Shown here: in pieces, positions 53,132-61,110 of the stretch | How positions within the stretch are numbered: position 1 is the first letter of the stretch | How the letters are laid out: every line of letters starts with the position of its first letter | DNA from: Chloroflexota bacterium | GTDB lineage: Bacteria > Chloroflexota > Anaerolineae > Anaerolineales > UBA11579 | Direction: 5' to 3' | Length of the DNA stretch: 62,634 bases | Assembly (NCBI GenBank): GCA_016191875.1 | Contig: JACPVG010000021.1 | Span: 1 to 62,634, forward strand | The notes under the pieces: generated by a model | What the model was told of the DNA's origin: nothing | Database searches by the model: none | Seen by the model: the letters and a program-made list of their open reading frames with translations, nothing else | Position numbers and translations under genes: made by a program

Positions 53132-53465
53132 CCGCGTTTACGTCAAGCACATGCTGGATTCGGCGCAGAAGGCGCGGGCCATCGCCGGAAACTTGAGCCG
53201 CGCCAACTTCGATGCCGACGAGACAGTTCGCCTCGCGCTGACCCATTTGCTACAGGTCATCGGCGAAGCCGCCCGCCGGGTGTCGCCGGCATACCAGAAG
53301 GCGCATCCGCAAATTCCCTGGTCGGCAGTGATAGGGATGCGGCACAAAGTTGTGCATGATTATCTGAATGTCGATGAAGATGTGGTCTGGCAGACGTTAC
53401 AGGAAGACCTGCCCGCCCTCATAGAAGTTCTTGCTCAGTATTCAGACGAAGACCCTGATTCCTGA
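53118..53465 (+). CDS. hepT: HEPN-domain RNase toxin
   Basis: A 115-residue HEPN (DUF86) protein. The catalytic and AMPylation motif R-x4-H-x-Y is exact: R75, H80 and Y82 in GMRHKVVHDY. Family members are RNases inactivated by MntA on the tyrosine. It lies between the M42 gene and a copy of that gene's end, so the pair appears to have been inserted there. As with the nucleotidyltransferase, GC is only moderate. Confidence 0.9.
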   Translation: MQADDRVYVKHMLDSAQKARAIAGNLSRANFDADETVRLALTHLLQVIGEAARRVSPAYQKAHPQIPWSAVIGMRHKVVHDYLNVDEDVVWQTLQEDLPALIEVLAQYSDEDPDS

Positions 53466-53477
53466 TTGCCTAATTCC

Positions 53478-54557
53478 TTATCCCTGAATTAAATACGCCG
53501 CCACCCACTGCGCCGTGGCGTTCAGCGCGTCGGTGTGTGTGCGCTCGTAGTTGTGGCTGGCGTCCACGCCAGGGCCGATGAGCGCCACCGCCGCATCGCC
53601 GCCGGCGCGCCACAGCGCCTCGCCGTCTGACCCGTAGTAGGGGTAGATGTCCACCTTATAGGCGATGCTGTGCTGGTCGGCGAGGTCGCGCAGGCGGTTG
53701 CTCAGCCCGTGGTGGTACGGCCCGCCGGAGTCCTTCACGCACACTGTGGCGTGGAACTCGCTGCTGGTCTGCCCCTCGCCGATGGCGGCCATGTCCACCG
53801 TCACCAGTTCGGCCAGGTCGGGCGGGAAGCCCGCCGCCGCGCCGTGGCCCACTTCCTCGTAGTTGCTGATGAGGATGTGGGTGGTCTGCGCCGGTTTCAG
53901 GCCGGCGTCGTGCATCGCTTTGATGGCGGCGAGGATGTTGGCAACGCAGGCTTTGTCGTCCAGATGGCGGGAGCGCACGAAGCCGTTGGTGAGTTCGACG
54001 CGCGGGTCGAAGGCCACGAAATCGCCGACCTCGATGCCCAGGGCGCGTGCCTCCTCGGCGTTGTGGACGACCGCGTCCAGGCGCACTTCCATCGTATCGT
54101 CGTCGCGCTTCGTGTCGTTGACCTTGTTGCCGTGCACGTGGCTGGAGGCCCTGGCCAGCAGGAGGCTGCCGCGCACCTCCGCGCCGCTGCGGGTGAAGAC
54201 CGTCACGCCCTCGCCCTCGGCAGTGTTCCAGGCGAACCCGCCGATCTTGGTGAGTTTCAGCCGCCCGCTGCCCTTGACCTCCTTGACCATCGCGCCCAGC
54301 GTGTCCACGTGGGCGGTCAGGCCGCGCGGGGCGTCCTCGGCCGCGCCCGGCCACACGGCCACCAGCGCGCCCTTGCGGGTGCGGCGCACTTGCAGGTCGG
54401 GGAACTCGCGCAGGTAGGCCTCGGTGAGGGTGATGGCGTTGTCGGTGAAGCCGGTGGGGCTGGGGGTGTTGAGCAGCGCGACGAGCGCGTCGAGCATGTA
54501 AGCGGTATCGATGGCGGGGAGGGAGGGCGACGCGGGTTTGGCAGTTTTGGCGTTCAT
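53478..54557 (-). CDS. M42 family metallo-aminopeptidase
   Basis: A 359-residue aminopeptidase/glucanase-type enzyme with a dinuclear metal centre. Ligands and catalytic residues are visible in LTAHVDTLG, RHLDDKACV, ISNYEEVGHG and the Asp of VTVDMAAIG. The C-terminal ASHNYERTH supplies the last His. It releases N-terminal residues from peptides in the cytoplasm, probably as a large oligomer. TATAAT lies 6 nt before the ATG at 54557, implying a leaderless mRNA. Its last ~80 bp are duplicated at 52654-52731. Confidence 0.92.
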   Translation of the reverse strand: MNAKTAKPASPSLPAIDTAYMLDALVALLNTPSPTGFTDNAITLTEAYLREFPDLQVRRTRKGALVAVWPGAAEDAPRGLTAHVDTLGAMVKEVKGSGRLKLTKIGGFAWNTAEGEGVTVFTRSGAEVRGSLLLARASSHVHGNKVNDTKRDDDTMEVRLDAVVHNAEEARALGIEVGDFVAFDPRVELTNGFVRSRHLDDKACVANILAAIKAMHDAGLKPAQTTHILISNYEEVGHGAAAGFPPDLAELVTVDMAAIGEGQTSSEFHATVCVKDSGGPYHHGLSNRLRDLADQHSIAYKVDIYPYYGSDGEALWRAGGDAAVALIGPGVDASHNYERTHTDALNATAQWVAAYLIQG

Positions 54558-54563
54558 GGCGGG

Positions 54564-54569
54564 ATTATA
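54564..54569 (-). promoter_or_regulatory. -10 hexamer TATAAT, leaderless spacing for the M42 gene
   Basis: On the minus strand TATAAT, CCCGCC, then ATG at 54557. A start site about 7 nt downstream falls on the start codon. Confidence 0.55.
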
Positions 54570-54715
54570 CCGTGCGCCTCACCCCGTCTCGCGGCGCTCG
54601 ACTCCCCCTCTCCAAGAATTCCGAAGGAATTCCGGAGAGAGGGGCCGGGGGGTGAGGTGGTTCAGCCGCCCTTATCCGTGTATATCTGTGTTCATCTGTG
54701 GTAAGCGTTTCCCCC

Positions 54716-54777
54716 CTACAGCGAAATCAACCCCAGGCGCGCCGCGGCCCGAACCGCCTCAGCCCGGTTGGCCGCCT
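54716..54777 (-). pseudogene. Duplicated 3' end of the LuxR-type gene
   Basis: On the minus strand this encodes ANRAEAVRAAARLGLISL and a stop, identical in protein to the C-terminus of the LuxR-type protein at 55051-55674. The DNA matches 55051-55111 with two synonymous differences. Similarity continues past the stop through TCTGTGTTCATCTGTGG. The unit at 54804-54955 lies between the two copies. Confidence 0.85.
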
Positions 54778-54803
54778 CTCAGCCTGCCCGCCCTGCGACC
54801 GAG

Positions 54804-54955
54804 AGCCTGTCCTGGGCGCAGCGAAGGAAATCTCGACAGCAATGCTTCTGTTCCGCCGATACAGCGCCGCCGACGTTGCGTCTGTCGCGAGATTCCTCAG
54901 TCGGGTGTGAAGGTGTCGCCCAGACCAGGAGGGTTGTACCCTCCTTCGGAATGAC
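54804..54955. repeat. Degenerate MITE-like repeat
   Basis: It contains GCCTGTCCTGGGCGCAGCGAAGG near the left and CTCCTTCGGAATGACA at the right, resembling the units at 48000 and 48461 but without intact termini. The 493-bp gap between the M42 and LuxR genes holds this, the duplicated LuxR end and no gene. Confidence 0.6.
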
Positions 54956-55050
54956 AAACTCTCTTTGCGTGAACCGCGCTTGCCTTATCTTTATTGAATT
55001 GTCTTGCTTTTCTCTGTGCGTCTGTGTTCATCTGTGGAAGCCTTTCCCCC

Positions 55051-55674
55051 CTACAGCGAAATCAACCCCAGGCGCGCCGCGGCCCGCACCGCCTCGGCCC
55101 GGTTGGCCGCCCCCAACTTGGCGTAGATGCCCGCCACGTGGAACTTCACCGTGTGCTCGCTGATGCCCAGCGCCGCGGCGATCTGCTTATTCGCCAGGCC
55201 GTCCGCCAGCCGCGCCAGCACCTCCAGTTCGCGCCGGGTCAGGTCTTCGACCAGTTCGCCCGGCCGCGCCGCGGGCGCGGCCCCCAATAGCGGCTGGAGC
55301 AGGGCGGGCGCGGCCGCCACCAGCCCTTCGTGCAACGCCCGGACGGCCGCCAGCAGTTCCTCCACGCCGGCGTCGGCGGGCAGCAGGCCCCAGGCGCGCA
55401 GCGGCAGCCCGGCCAGCCGGGCCGCGGCCCCGGCCGAGTCGGCCAGCAGCAGCAACGCCGGGGCCGGTTCGGCCTCGTCCAGGAACTCGGCCAGGTCATC
55501 GGGCGCGAAGGCGCCCTCCGCCGCCACGATGACGTCGATGGGCGGCAGGGGGCCTTCCAGGGCGGCCAGTCCGGCGGCTTCGGCGGCCACGCTCATCTCC
55601 CCCTCGCTTTCCAGCAGAGCGCGCAGCCCGGCCCGCAATGCCTGGCCGGGGGCGAGGATGAGCAGGGTTATCAA
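55051..55674 (-). CDS. LuxR-type (NarL-like) DNA-binding regulator with atypical receiver
   Basis: A 207-residue regulator. The C-terminal LuxR helix-turn-helix (about 143-205) is standard: LTRRELEVLARLADGLANKQIAA, then SEHTVKFHVAGIYAKLGA. The N-terminal half has the length and pattern of a response-regulator receiver, but the strand that should carry the phospho-acceptor reads VIVAAEG with no Asp. It is probably phosphorylation-independent. It follows two HtrA-like protease genes on the same strand and may regulate them. Its gene end is duplicated at 54716-54777. Confidence 0.85.
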   Translation of the reverse strand: MITLLILAPGQALRAGLRALLESEGEMSVAAEAAGLAALEGPLPPIDVIVAAEGAFAPDDLAEFLDEAEPAPALLLLADSAGAAARLAGLPLRAWGLLPADAGVEELLAAVRALHEGLVAAAPALLQPLLGAAPAARPGELVEDLTRRELEVLARLADGLANKQIAAALGISEHTVKFHVAGIYAKLGAANRAEAVRAAARLGLISL

Positions 55675-55765
55675 GCGTCTTGCCTCATTTGGAAGTCCTG
55701 AAGTCTGGATGTCCAGAGGTCTCGAAGTCGGACTTCATGGCCTCCCGACCTCGAGACTTCCTCAC

Positions 55766-56407
55766 TCACAGCCACTCCGCGTGCACCGGAGCAGCTTCTT
55801 TCTCTGCCTGCGCCAGGCCCAGCCCGGCGATGAACTCCACGGCGAGGTCGCTGGGGATGGCGATGCCCTGGTCGCCGCCGAAGATCATGGCGTTCAGGCC
55901 CACCACCTCGCCCGCGGCGTTCACCAGCGGCCCGCCGGAGTTGCCCGGCGCCAGGCGTGCGTCCGTGCGGATGACCGGGAAGGCCCGCCGCGGCCCGTCG
56001 GTGTGGGCGGTGGTCAGGTGGCTGACGATGCCGCCCGTCACGGTGTCGCGCAGGCCCCACGGGTGGCCGATGGCGAACACCAGTTCGCCCACCCGCAGGC
56101 GGGCGCTCTCGCCGATGGAAGCGGCGGGGAACTCGCCTTCGGCCTCGATTTGCAGCACGGCCAGGTCCACCTCCGGGTCGCGCCCCAGCACCCGCGCCCG
56201 GAACTGGCGGTCATCCGCCAGCGTCACGCGGGCGTGGTCACGGCGCGAACTGACGACGTGGTTGTTGGTGAGCACCAACCCATCGGCGCGCCACATCACG
56301 CCCGCCCCGGCGCCCATGCGTCGCCCCTCCACCACCGCCAGGCTGGGCCGGACGGCGTCCACCGCCGCGGCCAGGGCCGCGCTCAACGTGCCGTTAAGAT
56401 TACTCAT
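55766..56407 (-). CDS. HtrA-like trypsin-fold protease without PDZ or signal peptide
   Basis: A 213-residue S1C serine protease domain. The catalytic His lies in LTNNHVV, Asp in EVDLAVLQI and Ser in APGNSGGPLV. There is no signal peptide or membrane segment and no PDZ domain, so it appears to be cytoplasmic, which is unusual for this family. The ATG at 56407 (or 56410) overlaps the stop of the PDZ-containing neighbour by 8-11 bp, so the two are translationally coupled and may form mixed oligomers. Confidence 0.88.
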   Translation of the reverse strand: MSNLNGTLSAALAAAVDAVRPSLAVVEGRRMGAGAGVMWRADGLVLTNNHVVSSRRDHARVTLADDRQFRARVLGRDPEVDLAVLQIEAEGEFPAASIGESARLRVGELVFAIGHPWGLRDTVTGGIVSHLTTAHTDGPRRAFPVIRTDARLAPGNSGGPLVNAAGEVVGLNAMIFGGDQGIAIPSDLAVEFIAGLGLAQAEKEAAPVHAEWL

Positions 56408-57413
56408 CATCGCCTTCCGGGCCGAAATGGCGCGGGCCGCGCCGCCCAAAGTGGCGGCCGAAGCCGCGCGGCATGGGGCCGCGCCACATCATCCGCCGGC
56501 GGCGTTCGCGGCGCGGGGCTTCCACGCGCTCGGCGGCCGTCACCGTCACGGTTTCCGGCTTGCCGCCGCGCAGGATCTCGACCGGCGTGGGCTTGCCCAC
56601 CACCTCGCCGGTCAGGGCGGCCAGCAGGGCGTCGTGGTCTTCCACCGGCTGGCCGTTGAAACCGATCAGGATGTCGCCGATGGTCAGGCCGGCGGCCTCG
56701 GCCGGGCTGTCGTCTTCCAGGCCCATCACCAGCAGGCCGCGTTCCTGAGCCCGCCCCAGGCTCTTCCTGGCGGCGTTGGGCAGGTCCACCAGCTGGCTGC
56801 GGATGCCAAGGTAGCCGCGCTTCACGCCGCCGTGTTCCTTCAGTTCGGCGGCGATGCGCCAGGCCAGCCCGGCCGGGATGGCGATGGACTGCCCGCCGCC
56901 CAGCCCGGAAGTGTTCAGGCCCACCAGCTTGCCTTCGGCGTCCACCAGCGGGCCGCCGGAAAAGCCGGGGTAGGGGATGGCGTCGGTGCGGATGACCTGC
57001 TCCAGCAGCCCGCCGCGGCCGGTGTGCGCCGGGCCGTGGATGGCGCTCACCACGCCCAGGCTGGCCTGGATGCCCTCGCTGGAGGGCCGGCCCAGTGCCA
57101 GCACCAGCTGGCCCACGCGGGCCGGCGCGCCGGTCTCGGCCGGGCTGGCCTTGCCCTTCGCCAGTTTCAGGAGGGCCAGGTCGCTGCCGGGGTCGCGCCC
57201 GGCCACCGTGGCGCTTGTCTCCGTGCCGTCGGGCAGGGTGATGCCCACCTCCTCGTCCGTCTCGACCACGTGGTCGGCGGTGAGGATGTGGTCTTTGTCG
57301 AAGGCGATGCCGCTGGCGGGAAAACGCTGGCGGCCGTTCACCAAGACGGTGTAGCCGGCGGCTGTTTCAACCGCGTCGGCCATGGCATTCGAAAGGTCTT
57401 TGAAGATGCTCAT
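56400..57413 (-). CDS. HtrA-like serine protease with PDZ domain
   Basis: A 337-residue protein: trypsin-like domain (about 15-200) with His in LTADHVV, Asp in GSDLALLKL and Ser in YPGFSGGPLV. A PDZ domain follows (about 210-300, VMGLEDDSPAEAAGLTIGDILIGFNG), with an Arg/Gly/Phe-rich tail. No signal peptide is visible, unlike DegP/DegS. The basic tail might bind nucleic acid or membrane. It is the first gene of a run with the PDZ-less protease and the LuxR-type regulator. Confidence 0.9.
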   Translation of the reverse strand: MSIFKDLSNAMADAVETAAGYTVLVNGRQRFPASGIAFDKDHILTADHVVETDEEVGITLPDGTETSATVAGRDPGSDLALLKLAKGKASPAETGAPARVGQLVLALGRPSSEGIQASLGVVSAIHGPAHTGRGGLLEQVIRTDAIPYPGFSGGPLVDAEGKLVGLNTSGLGGGQSIAIPAGLAWRIAAELKEHGGVKRGYLGIRSQLVDLPNAARKSLGRAQERGLLVMGLEDDSPAEAAGLTIGDILIGFNGQPVEDHDALLAALTGEVVGKPTPVEILRGGKPETVTVTAAERVEAPRRERRRRMMWRGPMPRGFGRHFGRRGPRHFGPEGDDE

Positions 57414-57575
57414 CGGGTCTCCTAAGGTGGTTTCAGGGTATCAGGCTCGCATTGGAAAGCCGTTAACGGATATGTCGTATTCAGGATACCGGAAACCGCC
57501 CGCGGCCGCCTCAGGCGTTTGGGTAGGTTGGCGGGCTGCCCGTTCAGGCAGGCGGAAATGTGATAAAAAAGCGCC

Positions 57576-58100
57576 ATGGCCGACCTGCCAGCCATCTTCC
57601 AATTCAGCCCCGACGACCTGGCCCACAACCGGCGCGGGGAACTCAGCGCCGGGCAGCGGGCGCATTTCGAGCGCACACGGCGCATCGCCGCCAACCCGCT
57701 GTGGGCCGGGCTGCTGCCGGGGCTGCTGGCCGGCCTGCTGGCGCTGTGGTTCCTATGGGTGGGGCCGTTGTTGCTTTCCGCCTTCCCGCCCGAACTGGTC
57801 TGGGCGCTGGGGAGCGGGGCGGCCGGTCTGTTGCTCTTCCTCAGCCTGCGCCAGTGGCGCGCGTGGCGCGCGATTCGCGACCGTTACGCGGAGATCTTGA
57901 CCAACCCCCGGATTCTGCGTTCCAGCGGCATCCTCTTCCACGCAGAAGGGTTGACCTTCAAAGTCGGCAGCGACGTGCTGACCACCCTCCAATGGCCGGA
58001 TGCCGCCGCCCTGGCCGAACTCGACCCCTACGCCCATTACATCGCCTACAGCCTGGACCTCTTTGGCACGCGCTACCTGCTCAGCCTGGAAGTCGACTGA
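57576..58100 (+). CDS. YcxB-like membrane protein
   Basis: A 174-residue protein with two adjacent hydrophobic helices (about residues 42-63 and 68-88) and a C-terminal beta-rich domain (ILRSSGILFHAEGLTFKVGSD) resembling the YcxB-like C-terminal domain. The function of this family is not established. ATG follows a short AT-rich sequence (GATAAAAAAG) with no clear ribosome binding site. It lies before the promoter of the DUF2089 operon and probably does not belong to it. Confidence 0.7.
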   Translation: MADLPAIFQFSPDDLAHNRRGELSAGQRAHFERTRRIAANPLWAGLLPGLLAGLLALWFLWVGPLLLSAFPPELVWALGSGAAGLLLFLSLRQWRAWRAIRDRYAEILTNPRILRSSGILFHAEGLTFKVGSDVLTTLQWPDAAALAELDPYAHYIAYSLDLFGTRYLLSLEVD

Positions 58101-58218
58101 TTGGCATGTTCCAGCCCCTCCAGAACGGCGCGACCGCGCCGTTTTCGCGCGTACGCGGCCGAATCGGCCAAAATCGGAGCATGTTATACCAAAATTATTT
58201 AATAACCGTACAAAAATA

Positions 58219-58247
58219 TTGACTTAACAACCAAAATCTGGTAGATT
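58219..58247 (+). promoter_or_regulatory. Sigma-70-type promoter of the DUF2089-SHOCT-repeat operon
   Basis: TTGACT (58219-58224), a 17-bp spacer and TAGATT (58242-58247) lie in an AT-rich pocket 22 nt before the ATG at 58269. TAGGAG follows as ribosome binding site. Confidence 0.7.
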
Positions 58248-58268
58248 CGGACCAGCTAGGAGACCTCA

Positions 58269-58646
58269 ATGACCCAGATGCCCGCCCACTGCCCGGCCTG
58301 CCAATCCGAAATGGCCGTCACCCAGCTCAGTTGCACGAACTGCGACACCGCCATCGTCGGCCATTACCCGCTCTCGGCCTTCAACCGCCTGCCGGAGGCC
58401 AGCCTGGCCTTCCTGGAAGCCTTTATCCGGGCGCGCGGCAACATCAAGGAAATGGAACGCGAAACCGGCGAGTCCTACTGGACCATTCGCAGCCGCCTGG
58501 ACAAGGTCATCGCCCAGATGGGCTTCGACCTGCCGCCGGATGAGGGAGCCGCTGGCGCAGCCCGCAAGGAGATCCTCGCCCGCCTGGGGGCCAGCGAGAT
58601 CGACGTGGATGAGGCCGCCCGCCTGCTGAAAGAACTCGGTGAATAG
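58269..58646 (+). CDS. DUF2089 family zinc-ribbon/HTH protein
   Basis: A 125-residue protein. The N-terminal zinc ribbon has CPAC and CTNC pairs (residues 8-25). A helix-turn-helix-like region follows (LAFLEAFIRARGNIKEMERETGESYWTIRSRL). This is the DUF2089 architecture, which looks like a transcription regulator. It is the first gene of a three-gene operon and probably autoregulates the promoter directly upstream. The last ~35 residues contain an amphipathic helix ending DEAARLLKELGE. Confidence 0.87.
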   Translation: MTQMPAHCPACQSEMAVTQLSCTNCDTAIVGHYPLSAFNRLPEASLAFLEAFIRARGNIKEMERETGESYWTIRSRLDKVIAQMGFDLPPDEGAAGAARKEILARLGASEIDVDEAARLLKELGE

Positions 58647-58674
58647 CCTTGCTTACCCAAAAGGAGAAGGAACC

Positions 58675-58890
58675 ATGTCCGTGAAGGAAGAACGCCTGAT
58701 GCTGTTCCAGATGCTCGAGCAGGGGGTGGTTACGGTCGAAGACGCCCAGGGCCTGCTGGCCGCCATCGAATCCCAGCCGCCGCCCGCCCCCGGCAACGTG
58801 GAGGTCTTCATCGACAAGGACGGCGCCCGCCACCTGACCTGCGGCGAGATACAGGCCATCATCGACCGCGCCCTGGCCGAAGCCGCCTGA
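58675..58890 (+). CDS. Short SHOCT/YvlB N-terminal-like protein
   Basis: A 71-residue protein. EERLMLFQMLEQGVVTVEDAQGLLAAI matches the helical SHOCT-like motif at the N-terminus of YvlB/LiaX proteins. The C-terminus (GNVEVFIDKDGARHLTCGEIQAIIDRAL) has no assignment. It follows the DUF2089 gene by 28 bp, with AAGGAGAAGG before the ATG. The same N-terminal motif reappears in the next gene, suggesting that the two proteins interact or share a partner. Confidence 0.8.
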   Translation: MSVKEERLMLFQMLEQGVVTVEDAQGLLAAIESQPPPAPGNVEVFIDKDGARHLTCGEIQAIIDRALAEAA

Positions 58891-58909
58891 CCAACGCAAG
58901 GAGAACCCC

Positions 58910-60388
58910 ATGACCCCCCCGGAAACCCTCAAAGAAGAACGCGGCATGATTCTGGAGATGATCGCCGCTGGCAAGATCAGCGCCGATGACGGCGAGAAAC
59001 TCTTCGAGGCGCTGGACGCCAGCCAGCCGAAGGAAAGCCCGCGCCGGGCGCGCCGCCCTGGTCGCGGCGGGCGCGTGGACGACCTGGAAGTCGGCTTCCT
59101 GATGAAGATGCGCGAACTGGGCTACCACGACATCAGCATGCACGAATACCACGAGATGCAGCTGCACGGCGTCACGCCCGAATTCATCCAGGCCTTCCGC
59201 GACCTTGGCTTTCGCGGCCTGGACATTGAAGAATTCGTTCAGGCCCGCATCCACGACATCAGCCCCGGCTTCGTGCGCAGTATCGCCCGCGCCGGCTGGA
59301 CCGACCTGGACATTGACGAGATGATGCAGATGCGCATTCACGGCGTCTCGGCCGACTACGCCGTGGAGATGCGCGGGGTCCTCGGCGAGGATGCCGACAT
59401 CGACGAGATCGTCCAGTTCAAGATCCACAACGTCAGCCCGGATTACGTGCGCGAAGTGCGCGCCGCCGGCCTCACCGACCTGGACGCCGACGAAATCGTC
59501 CAACTGCGCATCCACGGCGTCCACCCGGACTACGTCAAATCCTTCCGCGACGGCGGTCTGGGCGACCTGGACCTGGACGACATCGTCCAACTGCGCATCC
59601 ACAACGTCCAGCCTGAATACGTGCAGGCCGCCCGCCAGGCCGGCCTCACCGACCTGGACGTGGACGACCTGGTGCAACTGCGCATCCACAACGCCCAGCC
59701 GGACTACGTGCTGGCCTTCCGCGCCGCCGGCCTCACCGACCTGGACGTGGACGACCTGGTGCAGTTCCGCATCCACAACGTGATGCCGGACTACGTGCAG
59801 AGCGTGCGCGCCGCCCTGGGCGATGTGGACGTGGACGAGATCGTCCAGTTGCGCATCCAGAACGTCACCCCGGACTTCGTCGCCGAACTGGTTGAAATCG
59901 GCTTCGAGGGCCTGGACGCCGACGCGCTCATCGACCTGCGCAACCAGGGCGTATCCGTCGGCTACATCCGCGAGATCCGCCAACTGGGCTACGACAACCT
60001 GGACCTGGAAGAGATCGTCGACCTGCGCAACCACGGCATCACCCCCGGCTACCTGGCCGGCCTGCGCGAGGCCGGGCTGGGCGGCCTGGGCCTGGATGAG
60101 GTGGTGGACTTCCGCAATTCCGGCGTTTCGCTGTCCTTTGTGCGCGAACTCCAGGCCGCCGGCCTGAAGGCGCTTTCCCCCGACGAATACGCCGACCTCG
60201 ACCACGCCGGTGTGACCGCCGACGTGGTGCGGGCGCTGGTCGAAGCCGGGCTGGCGGATGTGTCGCCCTCCGACCTGGAGGAAATGGCAGAAGAAGGCGT
60301 GACTGCCCGCATGGTGCGCGAACTGGCCGCCGGCGGACTGATGGACGTGAGCGTGCGCAACCTGCTGCAACTGGCGCGCAAAGACTGA
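58910..60388 (+). CDS. SHOCT-like protein with fourteen 29-residue solenoid repeats
   Basis: A 492-residue protein. Residues 3-38 form a SHOCT-like motif (LKEERGMILEMIAAGKIS), a basic linker (RRARRPGRGGR) follows, and then about fourteen tandem 29-residue units run to the C-terminus. The consensus is GLTDLDVDDLVQLRIHNVQP-DYV-x4-RAA. Middle units are nearly identical and outer ones diverge, as in a growing solenoid. There is no signal peptide or catalytic motif, so it is probably a cytoplasmic scaffold. Similar repeats occur, as I recall, beside BlaR1/M56-type sensors. AAGGAG precedes the ATG and a hairpin follows. Confidence 0.82.
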   Translation: MTPPETLKEERGMILEMIAAGKISADDGEKLFEALDASQPKESPRRARRPGRGGRVDDLEVGFLMKMRELGYHDISMHEYHEMQLHGVTPEFIQAFRDLGFRGLDIEEFVQARIHDISPGFVRSIARAGWTDLDIDEMMQMRIHGVSADYAVEMRGVLGEDADIDEIVQFKIHNVSPDYVREVRAAGLTDLDADEIVQLRIHGVHPDYVKSFRDGGLGDLDLDDIVQLRIHNVQPEYVQAARQAGLTDLDVDDLVQLRIHNAQPDYVLAFRAAGLTDLDVDDLVQFRIHNVMPDYVQSVRAALGDVDVDEIVQLRIQNVTPDFVAELVEIGFEGLDADALIDLRNQGVSVGYIREIRQLGYDNLDLEEIVDLRNHGITPGYLAGLREAGLGGLGLDEVVDFRNSGVSLSFVRELQAAGLKALSPDEYADLDHAGVTADVVRALVEAGLADVSPSDLEEMAEEGVTARMVRELAAGGLMDVSVRNLLQLARKD

Positions 60389-60421
60389 TTTCGGGAGCGT
60401 TTTGTGCTCTACTCTGCTAAG

Positions 60422-60447
60422 ACGGGCCGGCCATTGCGCCGGCCCGT
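60422..60447 (+). terminator. GC-rich hairpin ending the SHOCT-repeat operon
   Basis: ACGGGCCGGC (60422-60431) pairs with GCCGGCCCGT (60438-60447) with a 6-nt loop. Only TTC follows, so termination strength is uncertain. Confidence 0.6.
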
Positions 60448-60465
60448 TCGCGCCATGGCGCATGT

Positions 60466-60471
60466 TATAAT
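60466..60471 (+). promoter_or_regulatory. -10 hexamer TATAAT of slyD
   Basis: A perfect TATAAT, 41 nt before the slyD ATG at 60513. The -35 is weak. Confidence 0.5.
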
Positions 60472-60512
60472 CCCCCGATTTTTCAGAAACCAGGCGTTGA
60501 AAGGAAAACCCG

Positions 60513-61016
60513 ATGAGCGCAGACAAACAGCCCGGCATGGTGGCTGATGACGTGGTGGTGAGCATTGAATACAGCCTGACGGTGAACGGCGAAGTTATCG
60601 ACTCCTCCAAGGAGGAAGGTCCGCTGGCCTTCCTGCAGGGCCGCCACAACATCATTCCCGGTCTGGAACGCGAACTGGCCGGGATGAAGGTCGGCGAGAG
60701 CAAGAATGTAGTGGTGGCCGCCAAAGACGGCTACGGCGAATACGACGATGCGGCAGTGATGGAAGTGCCGCGCGACCAGTTCCCGGCCGAGATCCCCATG
60801 GAGCAGGGCATCGAACTGCACGTGACCGATGAAGACGGCGAGATCATGCATGCCGTCATCGTGGATGTCCGCGAAGACACCATCGTGCTGGACACCAACC
60901 ACCCGCTCGCAGATGAAGAGCTGCATTTCGATGTAAAGGTCGTTGGCCTGCGGGCGGCCACATCGGAAGAACTGGCCCACGGCCACGTGCACGGCGATCA
61001 CGGGCACCACCACTAA
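60513..61016 (+). CDS. slyD: FKBP-type peptidyl-prolyl isomerase, SlyD-like
   Basis: A 167-residue prolyl isomerase and chaperone. The FKBP core has VVSIEYSLTVNGEVIDSS, GRHNIIPGLERELAGMKVGE and a nested IF domain (AAVMEVPRDQFPAEIPMEQG). The C-terminus is His-rich (HGHVHGDHGHHH), as in SlyD, and may bind nickel or other metals. It would act in the cytoplasm on newly made proteins and possibly in metallo-enzyme maturation. GAAAGGAAAA precedes the ATG. It has its own -10 and is convergent with the DoxX gene. Confidence 0.93.
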   Translation: MSADKQPGMVADDVVVSIEYSLTVNGEVIDSSKEEGPLAFLQGRHNIIPGLERELAGMKVGESKNVVVAAKDGYGEYDDAAVMEVPRDQFPAEIPMEQGIELHVTDEDGEIMHAVIVDVREDTIVLDTNHPLADEELHFDVKVVGLRAATSEELAHGHVHGDHGHHH

Positions 61017-61110
61017 GGGCAGCCAAAAAGCCTCCGCAAGTTCTCTGCACAATTGACAGAACGCAAGGCTTTGTAAGGGCGCAGCATGCTGCGCCCTGTC
61101 TTCATTAAGC

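Noticed and set aside
59100..60380. 87-bp periodic repeats that could suggest a CRISPR array
   Set aside because: The period equals 29 codons of one open protein frame, with no spacer/repeat alternation and no cas genes.
58859..60724. A 621-codon open frame antisense to the repeat protein
   Set aside because: It is a GC-driven shadow of the 29-residue repeats. It has no start context or family motif, and the plus-strand gene has a promoter, ribosome binding sites and clear protein repeats.
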